64,000 nucleotides of DNA from Catenulispora sp. GP43 (GCF_041260665.1 NZ_JBGCCT010000013.1:62001-126000); one strand, 5' to 3'. Numbered from the stretch's first letter, positions 33,315 to 45,632 are shown. Notes: generated from the letters alone by a model not told the origin. Numbers and translations are program-made.

Positions 33315-34207
33315 CACACGCGCTCCGTCACACGCTGGCCGAGCAGGCCGGTCGGCCGCACGGTCAAGAACAGGATGAGGAATCCGAAGGCGAACACGTC
33401 CCGCCACTGGCCTCCGAACCAGTCTGTGCTGAAGGACTCCAGCAGACCCAGGACGAGCCCGCCGAGCATGGTGCCCTTCAAGTTGCCGATCCCGCCGATG
33501 ACGGCGGCGGTGAACGCCTTGAGCCCGATGATGAAGCCCATCAGGAAGTCGATCTTCCCGTAGTAGGCGCCGGACATGACCCCGGCCGCCCCCGCCAGGG
33601 CCGATCCGATGAAGAAGGTGCGGGAGACGACCGAGTCGACGTCGATGCCCATCAACAGGCACGCCTTCGGATCCAGGGCGATGGCGCGCATCGCCCGGCC
33701 CTGCCGGCTGCGCATGACCATGGCGTTCAGCGCCACCATCAGTCCGGCGGCCACCGCCATGAGCACGAGTTGCTGCACGGTGGCCCGGACGCCGAGCACC
33801 GACATGCTGGTCCCGTCGAGACGGACCGGATAGACCCGCGGGTCGGGGCCCGCGGCCAGACTCACGCCGTACTCCAGCGCGAAAGACGCGCCCACGGCGG
33901 TGATGAGCAGTGACAGCCGCGGTGCTCCGCGCAGCGGCCGATAGGCCACCCGCTCCAGCGCGACGCCGCTCAAACCGGTCGCCAGCATCGCCAGCGCGAG
34001 CACGAGGAACAGCGAGACCAGCGAACCGCCGGGGATCGCTCCTCCCAGTGAGCTGAGCATCGCGTACCCGACGAACGCTCCGAGCATGTAGAGATCGCCG
34101 TGGGCGAAATTGAGCAGTTTGATGATCCCGTAGACCATGCTGTAGCCGAGGGCGACCAGGGCATAGAAGGAACCCACGAACAACCCGTTCCAGATGAGCT
34201 GTGCCAT
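33314..34207 (-). CDS. livH: Branched-chain amino-acid ABC transporter permease LivH
   Basis: Protein of 297 residues beginning MAQLIWNGLFVGSFYALVAL, then GYSMVYGIIKLLNFAHGDLY, the strongly conserved LivH start with the FAHG motif. It also has GRAMRAIALDPKACLLMGID, GVMSGAYYGKIDFLMGF and VIGGIGNLKGTMLGG. It partners LivM as the membrane heterodimer. It starts 13 bases after the livK stop. Confidence 0.93.
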   Translation of the reverse strand: MAQLIWNGLFVGSFYALVALGYSMVYGIIKLLNFAHGDLYMLGAFVGYAMLSSLGGAIPGGSLVSLFLVLALAMLATGLSGVALERVAYRPLRGAPRLSLLITAVGASFALEYGVSLAAGPDPRVYPVRLDGTSMSVLGVRATVQQLVLMAVAAGLMVALNAMVMRSRQGRAMRAIALDPKACLLMGIDVDSVVSRTFFIGSALAGAAGVMSGAYYGKIDFLMGFIIGLKAFTAAVIGGIGNLKGTMLGGLVLGLLESFSTDWFGGQWRDVFAFGFLILFLTVRPTGLLGQRVTERV

Positions 34208-34220
34208 GCGGACCCCCGGC

Positions 34221-35423
34221 CTAGTTGAGGGAGTCCTGCAGGACGAAATCGCCGTTCTTGACGACGAGGATCACGAAGCCGCCGTTGCTCAGGGTGTGGT
34301 CGGAGGTGAACTTCAGCGGCCCGGCGAAGGTCTTGAAGCCGTTCAGGCCCTCCAGCGCGGCGGTGACCTTGTCCCCGTCGGTGCTGCCCGCGTCCTTGAC
34401 GGCCTCGGCGGCGACCCGGACGGCGTCGTAGGACTGGGTCGAGTACGGGCCGGGTTCGGCGCCGAACTTCTGCTTGTAGGAAGCGATCCAGCTCTCGGCC
34501 CCCGGAGTGGTCTGGGGCGTCTGCGTCATGGTCGCGTAGACGCCCTCGGCGTTCGCGGCGCCGGCGATCTGCACCAGCTTCGGGTCCACCGCGCCGTCGG
34601 CGACGAGGAACTTGCCCTTGTACCCGGCCTGGCGGAACTGGCGGATGAGCAGACCGCCTTCCTGGTAGTAGCCGGTCCAGTAGATGTAGTCGGGGTTTGA
34701 CTTCAGCACGCTGGTGACGTTCGGGCTGTAGTCGCTCTCGCCCGGGTTGACCGCCTGCTCGGTGGCCTTCGCCGGACCGCCCGCGGCCGTGCCGAGCTGG
34801 GAGTAGGTGAGGTCGGCGATGTCCTTGGAATAGCTGGTGTTGTCGTCCATGACGGCGACCTTCTGCGCCCCGTCCTTGGTCAGCCAGGCGATGGCGGCGG
34901 CGGCCTGCTGCTTGCCGGTGCCGTTGATGAGGAACACGTGCCGGAGGTGCTGGGCGACGAGTTGGTTGGAGTTGGCGGCCGGAATGATCATGGGGATCTT
35001 CGCCTTGTCGAAGATCGGCAGCGTGGGCAGGGTCGCCCCTGAGCAGTAGCCGCCCACTGAGACGCTCGCGCCCGCCGCGACCAGCTTGTCGGCCGCTGCG
35101 ACCGCCGTCTTCGGGTCGCAGGCGTCGTCCTCCGCCTGGAGCTGCAGCTTCCGGCCGAGAACGCCGCCCGAGGCGTTGATCTCGTCCACTGCGAGCTGCG
35201 CACCGTTGCGCATGTACGGGCCGATGTCCGCGCTGCTCCCGGAGAGAGGGATGTCCATGCCCAGGATGATCGGGCCCTTACTGTCGCTTCCTTTGCTGCT
35301 GCCGAGCAGTCCGCTGCAGCCGGTCGTGGCGGCCGCGACCGCGGTGAGGACTGAGGTCAGTGCCAGCAGGCGGGAGGGGGTACGGGATGCGGAGGTTGGA
35401 GTGGGGGTGGTGTGTCTGGTCAC
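34221..35423 (-). CDS. livK: Branched-chain amino-acid-binding lipoprotein LivK
   Basis: Protein of 400 residues, type I periplasmic-binding fold: GPIILGMDIPLSGSSADIGP, QLAVDEINASGGVLGRKLQL, EDDACDPKTAVAAADKLVAA, GGYCSGATLPTLPIFDKAKI. The signal peptide ends in a lipobox-like AAATTGCSG. GTG at 35423 has AGGAG eight bases upstream; the longer frame to 35618 starts inside the promoter region. The specific ligand cannot be told from the sequence: family members bind Leu/Ile/Val, amides or aromatic compounds. Confidence 0.92.
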   Translation of the reverse strand: MTRHTTPTPTSASRTPSRLLALTSVLTAVAAATTGCSGLLGSSKGSDSKGPIILGMDIPLSGSSADIGPYMRNGAQLAVDEINASGGVLGRKLQLQAEDDACDPKTAVAAADKLVAAGASVSVGGYCSGATLPTLPIFDKAKIPMIIPAANSNQLVAQHLRHVFLINGTGKQQAAAAIAWLTKDGAQKVAVMDDNTSYSKDIADLTYSQLGTAAGGPAKATEQAVNPGESDYSPNVTSVLKSNPDYIYWTGYYQEGGLLIRQFRQAGYKGKFLVADGAVDPKLVQIAGAANAEGVYATMTQTPQTTPGAESWIASYKQKFGAEPGPYSTQSYDAVRVAAEAVKDAGSTDGDKVTAALEGLNGFKTFAGPLKFTSDHTLSNGGFVILVVKNGDFVLQDSLN

Positions 35424-35606
35424 GGGAACGCTCCTGTGCGAGGCAGTGGAACGAGGGACGGCGAGGGTTCGGCCGGGGACCGGTGCGGGTGGCGGCTGGT
35501 TTCGGCCAGGGTTTCGGCCAGGGTTCAGCGACGATTCGGCGAGGTGGGAGCCGCTTTGTGGCCGGGCCCCGCACGCCACCGATGTGACAAACACGATGTG
35601 TGATGC

Positions 35607-35618
35607 GTGATATTGCAC
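35607..35618. promoter_or_regulatory. GTGATATTGCAC element upstream of livK
   Basis: Identical to the 12-mer at 26969-26980 upstream of dppA, in the same orientation relative to the gene. It lies 184 bases before the livK start and 33 bases from the convergent end of the GGDEF gene, in an AT-rich island likely to hold the livK promoter. Two copies of GTTTCGGCCAGG in tandem lie between it and livK (about 35491-35515). Confidence 0.35.
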
Positions 35619-35651
35619 TACTCCCAGGTGGTCGTCAAGAGGGAGGTGCCG

Positions 35652-36320
35652 TCAGGACGCGGCGATCGTTGTGCCCCGATGCGAAGGGGGCTGGCGTAGA
35701 CCCGGTGCGTAAAGGTGCGTGCCTGTGCCACGGCTCTTTGCGTGGTAGAGGGCGAGGTCAGCCTTCCGCAGCAGGTCGGAAAAGGAATCGTCGGGCTCGG
35801 GCACCGCGACGCCGACCGAGGCGCCGGGGTGGGTGATGACCGTCAGGTTCTCCTCGACGGCCAGGGGCAGCGCCGCGCTCACCGTCGCGGAGATCTCCGA
35901 GACCTGGTGCATCAGTGTCCGGGGATCCGCCGCCGGCAGCAGCAGGACGAACTCGTCCCCGCCGAGGCGGCAGGCCAGGGCCCCGATCTTCCGGCCGGCC
36001 GCGGCCAGCCGGTCGGCGACGGCCGCCAACTGGGTGTCGCCGGCCTGGTGGCCCCAGGTGTCGTTGACGGCCTTGAAGTTGTTCAGGTCGACCAGCGCGA
36101 CGGCGACGGGCCGGCCGGCGGCCACCGCCTGCTGGTGGCGGCGGAGTGCGGTCGTGCGGTTGGGAAGCCCGGTGAGGGTGTCGTGGTCGGCGAGCCACCG
36201 GGCTTGGGCCGTTTCGGCGACCGCGTGCCGGAAGCGACGGCGCAGCGCGGCCCAGCCGGCGGCGTAGCCGCCGGAAGCGGCCAAGGCCGCAGGTAGGAGC
36301 ACCGCGGCGAAGGCAGGCAC
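35652..36320 (-). CDS. GGDEF-domain diguanylate cyclase, cassette copy 1
   Basis: Protein of 222 residues with one N-terminal membrane helix (AAVLLPAALAASGGYAAGWA) and a GGDEF domain from about 40: ARWLADHDTLTGLPNRTTAL, ALVDLNNFKAVNDTWGHQAG and the active-site loop CRLGGDEFVLLLPA. The intact GGDEF and the NFKAVND metal/substrate block suggest an active c-di-GMP synthase. No RxxD inhibitory site was seen before the loop. It follows the DUF5999 gene by 16 bases on the same strand. The same gene order is repeated at 55301-56278, with the homologous HARWLADHDALTGLPNRTAA. Confidence 0.9.
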   Translation of the reverse strand: MPAFAAVLLPAALAASGGYAAGWAALRRRFRHAVAETAQARWLADHDTLTGLPNRTTALRRHQQAVAAGRPVAVALVDLNNFKAVNDTWGHQAGDTQLAAVADRLAAAGRKIGALACRLGGDEFVLLLPAADPRTLMHQVSEISATVSAALPLAVEENLTVITHPGASVGVAVPEPDDSFSDLLRKADLALYHAKSRGTGTHLYAPGLRQPPSHRGTTIAAS

Positions 36321-36336
36321 GGCTCGTCCCTCGTGA

Positions 36337-36597
36337 TCAGTCCACGCGCGGCGACGAGACGGTGCTCAGCCGGTGCGGCGCGACGACACGGCCGTCGGGA
36401 AGCAACTCTCCGGTGTCGTCGAAGATGACGACACCGTTGCACAGCAGCGCCCACCCCTGCTCAGGATGGCTGGCCACATGGCGGGCGGCTTCGCGGTCCG
36501 GGGCGTCGGCGGTCGGGCAGACCGGCTGGTGGGAACACAGCCGGTGCGCGGGCCGCGCCCGGGTCCGGGTGGGTTCTGGTTGCTCGATGGTGATCAT
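36337..36597 (-). CDS. DUF5999-family small protein, cassette copy 1
   Basis: Protein of 86 residues. The conserved core is CSHQPVCPTADAPDREAARH, VASHPEQGWALLCNGVVIFD, DTGELLPDGRVVAPHR, which is the DUF5999 family of streptomycetes and relatives. C-x-H-x-x-x-C at the start could bind a metal, but this is not shown. The function is unknown. ATG 36597 has only a weak GGCGG upstream. It lies between the LuxR and GGDEF genes, exactly as in the second copy at 55301-55543. Confidence 0.85.
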   Translation of the reverse strand: MITIEQPEPTRTRARPAHRLCSHQPVCPTADAPDREAARHVASHPEQGWALLCNGVVIFDDTGELLPDGRVVAPHRLSTVSSPRVD

Positions 36598-36695
36598 GGT
36601 CGGTACCGCCGGGGCTGGAACGTGGCTGGTGGTGGTGCGAATCCCCCGGTACCAACCGTCGCCCTCGTCACCCTGCGGTATCAATCGGGGACCGC

Positions 36696-36710
36696 TTTTA
36701 CAGGGGTACG
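36696..36710 (-). promoter_or_regulatory. Conserved 15-base box after luxR copy 1
   Basis: On the reverse strand it reads CGTACCCCTGTAAAA. The box CGTACCCCTGCAAAA at 55167-55181 differs by one base and sits at the same place, a few bases after the luxR stop and about 100-120 bases before DUF5999. It is a candidate promoter element or operator for the DUF5999-GGDEF pair. Confidence 0.5.
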
Positions 36711-36713
36711 CAG

Positions 36714-39662
36714 TCAACCCGTATCTAAGTCTCTTCCGGACCTCAACGCCTCGCCGACGTGCCCCCTGGTGGCACCCAATTTCTTGAGAACGTGCGCGAC
36801 GTGCTGCTCGACGGTGCGCGGCGAGAGGAACAACGCGTGGGCGATGTCCTGGTTGGTGGCGCCCCGGGCCACGAGTTCGGCGACCTGCCGTTCGCGCGGG
36901 GACAGCTCGCCGCCGTAGCTCGGGCGCCCGCGCGGCACAGGCTCGGTCAGTCCGAGCTCTCGTGAAGTGCGCTGGCAGCGGGCGAAATCGTGGGTGGCGC
37001 CGAGCCGTTCGTACACGGCCAGAGCCTCCGTCAGCCGGGCCGCGGCCCGCGTGTCGCCTGCCGCGGCGAGTGCGACGCCGAGTCGCTCGTCAGCGCGGGC
37101 CGTTTCGTACGGTCGTCCGATGTCAACCCACGACTGCCGCGCACGGCTGTAGCTTTCGGCGGCGGCAGCCGGGTCGGCCGTGCCCAGGAGAATGCCGCGA
37201 GCCATGTGGAGTTCGGCTGTCGCCGCGGGCGCGTCCCGATCGCCGAGTCCGCGTTCGGCGTCGGCGGCGAGCCGTTCGGCCGCCTCGCGGTCGTGGCACG
37301 ACAGTGCCGCCTCGACGGCGACCGGGACCAGGCCGGTGCCTCTGGCCCAGGCTGCCACCCCACGCAGGGTCGCGACCGCGTTCCCCGCGATCGACCAGGC
37401 ATTCTGCACGGCGCCCTGAGCCAGGTGTACCGCGGTGAGTCCGGCGGCGGCCCGCAATGCGACCGTCACCTGGGACTCTGTCTCGCCGTAGGCCGCGGCG
37501 ACGGAGAAGAGCTCCAGAGCACGGCGGTGCTGTCCGCGCGCGGCGGCCAGCGCCGCGAGGACCAACGCTTCGTCGGTGGCGGTCATCGTGATGTCCGGAT
37601 ATTCGCGGCGAAGCATGGTGAAACGCTCTTCGACGTTCGACCAGTCGCCGGCGAGGGTTTCCAGGCGGAGCAGGGCGGTCCGACTGTAGGACTCCAGGTA
37701 GGGGCTCCCCTGGTGGGCCAGGCCGCCGCTCTCGGCCAGCAGCCTGGCGGCTCGTCGATCGTGCCCGAGTTCGATGGCGATCTCACCGGTGTTGTACAGC
37801 GCACGCGCGATCTGCCGCAGCACTTCGGGGTCGTCGGATCGCCGCGGCAACCGGTCCAGGAGCGCCCACACCCCGGGGTCACCCTCCCGGGCGAGCAGCG
37901 TGAGCCGCGTCGCCCGGGCCGCTGCCCGCACCGCCTCGTCCGGGCCGTGCCGGACGGCGGTCTCGGCCCGCTCCAGCCAGGCCCATGCCTGCTCCGGGCC
38001 GCCGCTCCGTTCGTCCATGGCCAGGGCGATCATGGCCCTGGCGGCGCGGTCGGGGCGGTCGGCCAGTTCATCGACGGCGCGCGCGATCTCCTCGAAGCCG
38101 GCCCGATCCCCGGCATGGCCGACCATGACGATGCCCAGCGAAAGGCGGATTTCGCCGCGGGTCGCCACCGGCAAGTGCGGATCGGCCAGGATGCGGCGCA
38201 GCACTTCGGCGTTGGTGACGAAGTCGGTGCCGTTGATAGCGATTCCCGACAGCGCGAGGGCAGCGCGGGACCGGAGATCATCGGGCAGGCCGGCTTCGTC
38301 GAGGATGCGGCGCAGCAACGTCGCGGCGGTGCCCACGTCCCCGAACGCGATCGCCTGCTCCGCGGCGGCTTCCGCCCGGCCCCGCCAGGCCTCGCGGTCG
38401 CCGAGCATCCAGGTGTGATGGGCGATCTGCACCAGCGGCGGCGGAGACTGGGCTTGCAGGGCGGTGAGCGCCTGCCGGTGCAAGTGGTTGCGCAGCGGGC
38501 CGGGTATCCGCCGATAGGCGACCTGTTGTGCCAGGACGTGCCGGAAGAAGTAGCGAGCCGGCCCGGTCTCGCGCAGGATCGTGGCGCGCAGGGCTTCGGT
38601 CAAGCCCTGCGAGCCCTGCTCGGAATCCAGGCCGGCGACCTCGGCGAGGAGGTCCTCGGTGGCGGGGACGCCGAGGACGGCGGCAGCCTCCACCACAGCC
38701 ACCGCGGTGGGCGGCAGGACGGCCAGTCGTTCCGTCAACGCTTCGCGCAGCCCTCGGGGCAGCTCCGTCAGCTCCAGATCGGCGGACTTCCAACCGTGGT
38801 GCGGTCCGTGCTCACTGAAGGTGATCAGGTCCTCCTCAACGACCAGCGGCACGCCCTGGCTGCGGTCGAAAAGGACGTTTCCCAGAGCCGTCGAGGCCTG
38901 GTCGCCGAGGGCGTCGCGCGCCAACTCCTGGACCGCCTGCGCCGACAGCGGTTCGAGGTGGATCTCGATTCCGCCGGTGCCGGGCTGGCGTCGATACGCC
39001 GAGCCGAGCAGCGGCATGTTCGGCGGCAGGTCCTCGCCGCGGAACGTCAGCACCAAGCCCAGGTGCTCCGGCATGTCGCGGGACAGCAGCAGGAGCATCT
39101 CCCGGGTGGCCTCGTCGACCCAGTGCAGGTCTTCGATCACCAGCACCGCGGGACCGACCGCGCCCAGGACGGACCGCAGGCCGTGCAGCACCTGGTGGCG
39201 CTCGGCGCGGGCGTCCGAAGCGCGGGGAGGCGGGCTCGGCAGCCGGTCGGCCAGGTCCGGCAACAACGAGGCCAACGCTCCGGCGCTGCGGGGGATGTCC
39301 TCGACCGGAGGCAGCCACCGGCCGGCCTTGCGCATCGCGTCCACGACCGGGCCGTACGGCGAGGGCTCGCGCAGCGGATGACAGAAGCCGGTCAGTACCC
39401 GGGTACCCTGCCCGACCAGCGTCTTCGCAGCCTCGTGGACCAGGCGGGTCTTGCCGATGCCCGCTTCGCCCTCGACCAGCACGATGGCCGGCGGACGGCG
39501 CAGCGCGGCCAGTACCAGCCCGACTTCGTGCCGACGCCCGACGAACGCGAAACCTCCGATGGAGGACACCTTGTCGTCGTTGTCATGGTCGGCGATGCCC
39601 ACGCGATCGCCCGTCTCCTCCACTGCTGCCCGTCGCTTCGGGTTGAGATCAAGACCAATCAT
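36714..39662 (-). CDS. Large AAA/LuxR-family transcriptional regulator, cassette copy 1
   Basis: Protein of 982 residues (LAL/STAND type). Residues about 35-330 form an AAA-type NTPase with FAFVGRRHEVGLVLAALR, Walker A EGEAGIGKTRLVHEA and Walker B VLVIEDLHWVDEATRE. A long helical TPR-like middle follows. The C-terminal LuxR helix-turn-helix is LSPRERQVAELVARGATNQD, IAHALFLSPRTVEQHVAHVL. Such proteins switch on transcription when a ligand binds the sensor part. The start is uncertain: ATG 39662 has no ribosome binding site, and GTG 39602 has GGAGGAG at 12 bases. It is followed by the conserved box, DUF5999 and GGDEF. The paralogue at 52183-55158 aligns over nearly its full length. Confidence 0.9.
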   Translation of the reverse strand: MIGLDLNPKRRAAVEETGDRVGIADHDNDDKVSSIGGFAFVGRRHEVGLVLAALRRPPAIVLVEGEAGIGKTRLVHEAAKTLVGQGTRVLTGFCHPLREPSPYGPVVDAMRKAGRWLPPVEDIPRSAGALASLLPDLADRLPSPPPRASDARAERHQVLHGLRSVLGAVGPAVLVIEDLHWVDEATREMLLLLSRDMPEHLGLVLTFRGEDLPPNMPLLGSAYRRQPGTGGIEIHLEPLSAQAVQELARDALGDQASTALGNVLFDRSQGVPLVVEEDLITFSEHGPHHGWKSADLELTELPRGLREALTERLAVLPPTAVAVVEAAAVLGVPATEDLLAEVAGLDSEQGSQGLTEALRATILRETGPARYFFRHVLAQQVAYRRIPGPLRNHLHRQALTALQAQSPPPLVQIAHHTWMLGDREAWRGRAEAAAEQAIAFGDVGTAATLLRRILDEAGLPDDLRSRAALALSGIAINGTDFVTNAEVLRRILADPHLPVATRGEIRLSLGIVMVGHAGDRAGFEEIARAVDELADRPDRAARAMIALAMDERSGGPEQAWAWLERAETAVRHGPDEAVRAAARATRLTLLAREGDPGVWALLDRLPRRSDDPEVLRQIARALYNTGEIAIELGHDRRAARLLAESGGLAHQGSPYLESYSRTALLRLETLAGDWSNVEERFTMLRREYPDITMTATDEALVLAALAAARGQHRRALELFSVAAAYGETESQVTVALRAAAGLTAVHLAQGAVQNAWSIAGNAVATLRGVAAWARGTGLVPVAVEAALSCHDREAAERLAADAERGLGDRDAPAATAELHMARGILLGTADPAAAAESYSRARQSWVDIGRPYETARADERLGVALAAAGDTRAAARLTEALAVYERLGATHDFARCQRTSRELGLTEPVPRGRPSYGGELSPRERQVAELVARGATNQDIAHALFLSPRTVEQHVAHVLKKLGATRGHVGEALRSGRDLDTG

Positions 39663-40024
39663 AGGAGCGTACGGTCTCGAGTGCGCGCGAAGCGCGTCCC
39701 GGAGGGGACGAGCGGATCACCTCCGCGTGCGATGACGAGCTCGCCGGAGCACGGCTGTGCCGAATGTGCCTTCAGCTCTAGGCGCGCGTACGCGGGATCG
39801 CATACCGTTTCGGGCCACATCCCCCAACGTCCCAGCCAGGAGGCTGATATGCGCGTGCCCATATCCAGGCGGGCACTGGCGGCGCAAGGGCCACGTGTTC
39901 ACGTCCGGCGACGGCGATGCGAGCTTCACCGACGCCACCGGAAACCTGCCCGACCTCCCCGTCAACGGACTGACCAGGCGGACCCCGCCGGCCGGCGCGA
40001 TCACCCGAGCACACTGCCAGGACG
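39663..40024. other. Intergenic region, mosaic of unrecognised fragments
   Basis: No supported gene. One frame reads VFTSGDGDASFTDATGNLPD and LPVNGLTRRTPP on the + strand at about 39895-40000, which looks like a coding fragment but has no start and no recognised family. The IS remnant begins at 40025. Confidence 0.4.
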
Positions 40025-40302
40025 TGGGCCGCGTTCCTGCGTAGCCAGACCGAAACGTTGCTCGGGTGCTACTTCATCGAGACCGTCGCACTGACCGGGC
40101 AGCGCCAGTACATCCTGGCCGTCATCGAGCACGCCACCCGGCGGGTCCGTGTGCTGGGCACCACAGCACATCCCGCCGCAACCTGGGTTGCCCAAGCGGC
40201 GCGGAACTTGGTCATGGATCTCGCTAGCGCGTCACCGACCTCGACATCCGCCGACACGACCGACTCGGCGGCATCATACACGAGTACCAACACGCCTCCT
40301 GA
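40025..40302 (+). pseudogene. IS transposase remnant with internal deletion (integrase core)
   Basis: The first frame reads WAAFLRSQTETLLGCYFIET, VALTGQRQYILAVIEHATRR, VRVLGTTAHPAATWVAQAAR, NLVMDL, the first catalytic-Asp region of an rve transposase of actinobacterial IS elements (the usual D-F-x-E-T-V is changed to Y-F-I-E-T-V). After about 40224 another frame carries only the extreme C-terminus, RVTDLDIRRHDRLGGIIHEY then QHAS and a stop at 40300-40302. Most of the catalytic domain is deleted and the join is out of frame. It is the same family as the remnant at 3911-4191. Confidence 0.8.
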
Positions 40303-40373
40303 CCTGCGTGGACGACATTATCGGCAGGCGCGCAGCCCCCGCCTTACCTGATCTCCCCGCGCCCGCCCCGCCC

Positions 40374-40402
40374 TTGACAGCCTTTGAGTTACCGGTAACA
40401 CT
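40374..40402 (+). promoter_or_regulatory. Promoter with palindromic operator upstream of chvE
   Basis: A perfect -35 hexamer TTGACA is at 40374-40379. The perfect palindrome GTTACCGGTAAC at 40388-40399 fills the spacer and overlaps the likely -10 (TAACAC or AACACT, weak). The same half-sites recur as GTTACCGCTAAC at 45642-45653 at the araB start. The layout is that of a LacI-family repressor operator, and the LacI gene at 44539 lies between the two sites. Confidence 0.75.
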
Positions 40403-40474
40403 CTCGTCCCACGAAGCCGTCGTCGACAGCGGCGACTCACCCCGACCAATTTCCGATCAAGTCCCAGGAGCGAC

Positions 40475-41608
40475 GTGAACCTCAGCAAGATCGCCGCCGC
40501 CGTCACCGGCCTGACCCTGGCCGCGACCCTCGCGGCCTGCGGGTCCTCGACCAAGACCGCGGACAAGGCCGCGGCCGGCGGCGGGTCGGCCGCGGGCAGC
40601 CTGGTCGGCGTCACGATGCCCACCCGCTCCTCGGAGCGGTGGATCCATGACGGCGACAACGTGAAGGCGGGCCTTGAGAAGCTCGGCTACAAGGTCGACC
40701 TTGAGTACGCAAACAACGACATCCCCACTCAGGCCAACCAGATCGAGAACCAGATCTCGATGGGCGCCAAGGTGCTCATCGTCGCCTCCATCGACGGGAC
40801 CGCGCTGAGCAACCAGCTGCAGGAGGCGCACGACAAGGGCATCAAGGTCATCGCCTACGACCGGCTGCTCATGAAGTCCCCGGACGTCGACTACTACGCC
40901 AGCTTCGACAACTACAAGGTCGGCGTGCAGCAGGCGACCTCGCTGCTGGTGGGCCTGGGCTTCAAGAAGGAGGACGGCACCGACGCCGCCACTCCGCCGG
41001 TCGGGCCGGTGAACATCGAGGTCTTCGCCGGCTCCCCGGACGACAACAACGCCCCGTTCTTCTTCCGCGGCGCGATGGACACGCTCAAGCCCTACCTGGA
41101 CAGCGGCAAGCTCGTCATCAAGAGCGGTGAGAAGGACTTCAACACCGTCGCCATCCTGCGCTGGGATCCGGCCACCGCGCAGAAGCGCATGGAGGACCTG
41201 ATCACCAAGACGTACTCCTCCGGGGCGAAGGTGCAGGGTGTGCTCTCGCCGTACGACGGCCTGTCGATCGGCATCCTGTCCGCGCTGAAGTCCGCCGGGT
41301 ACGGGACCACCGGGCAGCCCTATCCGATCGTCACCGGGCAGGACGCCGAGGTGGCGTCGGTGAAGTCGATCATCGCCGGGGAGCAGTACGCGACGGTCTG
41401 GAAGGACACCCGCAAGCTGGCCGCCCTCGCGGTCTCGATGACCGACGAGGTGCTCAAGGGCCAGTCGGTGCCGACCAACAGCACCGACTACAACAACGGC
41501 TCCAAGGTGGTGCCGACCGAGGTGCTGGACTTCGACACCGTCTACAAGGACAACTACCAGCACGTCCTGATCGACAGCGGCTACTACACCGCCGCTCAGC
41601 TGTCCTAG
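40475..41608 (+). CDS. chvE: Monosaccharide-binding lipoprotein, ChvE-like
   Basis: Protein of 377 residues with signal peptide and lipobox [12 protein letters not shown]. It is a type I sugar-binding protein: [80 protein letters not shown]. This is the ChvE/multiple monosaccharide-binding family, with arabinose, xylose or galactose as known ligands. Its position next to araBDA makes L-arabinose the most likely. The GTG at 40475 has AGGAGC just upstream. gguA follows after eight bases. Confidence 0.9.
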   Translation: MNLSKIAAAVTGLTLAATLAACGSSTKTADKAAAGGGSAAGSLVGVTMPTRSSERWIHDGDNVKAGLEKLGYKVDLEYANNDIPTQANQIENQISMGAKVLIVASIDGTALSNQLQEAHDKGIKVIAYDRLLMKSPDVDYYASFDNYKVGVQQATSLLVGLGFKKEDGTDAATPPVGPVNIEVFAGSPDDNNAPFFFRGAMDTLKPYLDSGKLVIKSGEKDFNTVAILRWDPATAQKRMEDLITKTYSSGAKVQGVLSPYDGLSIGILSALKSAGYGTTGQPYPIVTGQDAEVASVKSIIAGEQYATVWKDTRKLAALAVSMTDEVLKGQSVPTNSTDYNNGSKVVPTEVLDFDTVYKDNYQHVLIDSGYYTAAQLS

Positions 41609-41616
41609 AGCCGGCC

Positions 41617-44480
<2,864 letters not shown>

Positions 44481-44538
44481 GCTGCGCGGACGGCCATGAC
44501 GGGGCACCACGGGGACACGAGGACGAGGAGAGCGGTAC

Positions 44539-45579
44539 GTGACCAAGGAGCGGGTGCGCACAGCCGAGACGGCGCGCGGAGCGGGGCGTCCGGGGCTGCG
44601 CGACGTGGCCGAACTGGCCGGGGTCTCGCACCAGACCGTGTCCCGGGTGTTCAAGGACCACCCGCGGGTCAGCGCCGAGACCCGGGCCAAGGTGCTGGCC
44701 GCGGCGGCGCAGCTGGACTTCCGGCCCAACGCCATAGCGCGCGCCCTGGCCACCGGCTCCTCGCGCACCGTCGGCGTGGTCAGCTTCGACACCACGCTGT
44801 TCGGGCCGGCCTCGATGGTCAGCGCGATCGAGAGCAGCGCCCGGGACGCCGACTACTTCGTCTCGGTGGTCGGCCTGGCCTCACCCAGCCGCCGCTCGGT
44901 GGCCGAGGCCGCGGACCGGCTGCGCGGGCAGGGCGTGGACGGCATCATCCTGATCCCCGGCCACGTCCCGGCCGACCAGGTGGTCCGGCACCTGCCCGCG
45001 ATGCTGCCGGTGGTCGCGCTGTCCGGCGCGCAGACCGTGGCCTCGGCGACCATAGACCAGTACGAGGGCCCGCTCGCGGCGGTCCGGCACCTGCTGGACC
45101 TGGGCCACACCACGGTCCACCACCTGGCCGGACCCGGGGACTGGCACGAGGCCCGGGAGCGCGAGCGCGCCTGGCGCGACGCGCTGGCCGGGGCCGGGGC
45201 GCCGGTCCCGGACCCGCTGCCCGGCGACTGGAGCGCGGCCTCGGGCTACGAGCGCGGTAAGGTGCTGGCCGCCGATCCGGCGGTGAGCGCGGTGTTCGCG
45301 GCCAACGACCACATCGCCCTGGGCATGCTGCTGGCCCTGCACGAGGCCGGGCGGCGGGTGCCCGAGGAGGTGAGCGTCATCGGGTACGACGACATCCCGG
45401 AGGCGGCGTTCTTCACCCCGCCGCTGACCACGGTGCGCCAGGACTTCGCCGCGCTCGGCCGGCGCAGCATGGCGCTGCTGCTGGACCAGATCGGGGCCGC
45501 CGCCGCCCCGGCCGCGCCGGCCGCCGCGGTCATCCCCACCGAGCTGGTGGTCCGGCGCAGTACCGCACGTCGCATGTGA
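44539..45579 (+). CDS. LacI-family repressor, probable arabinose regulator
   Basis: Protein of 346 residues. The DNA-binding headpiece is LRDVAELAGVSHQTVSRVFK, then DHPRVSAETRAKVLAAAAQL, the hinge NAIARALATGSSRTVGVV, and a sugar-binding-protein-like core ending VIGYDDIPEAAFFTPPLTTV, RQDFAALGRRSMALL. It sits between the importer and araB in the same direction. The GTTACCGSTAAC palindromes upstream of chvE and at the araB start are the expected operator type. L-arabinose or a close derivative is the likely inducer. GTG at 44539 follows GAGGAGAG. Confidence 0.9.
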   Translation: MTKERVRTAETARGAGRPGLRDVAELAGVSHQTVSRVFKDHPRVSAETRAKVLAAAAQLDFRPNAIARALATGSSRTVGVVSFDTTLFGPASMVSAIESSARDADYFVSVVGLASPSRRSVAEAADRLRGQGVDGIILIPGHVPADQVVRHLPAMLPVVALSGAQTVASATIDQYEGPLAAVRHLLDLGHTTVHHLAGPGDWHEARERERAWRDALAGAGAPVPDPLPGDWSAASGYERGKVLAADPAVSAVFAANDHIALGMLLALHEAGRRVPEEVSVIGYDDIPEAAFFTPPLTTVRQDFAALGRRSMALLLDQIGAAAAPAAPAAAVIPTELVVRRSTARRM

Positions 45580-45632
45580 GCAGTTTTCGTCAGCAGCGTT
45601 TTCCAGTGACCGCGGAGGGATCGCGTCCGGCC

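Noticed and set aside
35491-35515. Two tandem copies of GTTTCGGCCAGG in the livK leader
   Set aside because: Only two units and no partner structure; noted but not enough for a repeat or regulatory call.
36990-40094. Open frame of 1034 codons on the + strand opposite luxR copy 1
   Set aside because: It is the antisense shadow of a GC-rich gene: no domain, Gly/Arg/Gln-rich composition, no ribosome binding site. The reverse strand carries clear AAA and LuxR motifs.
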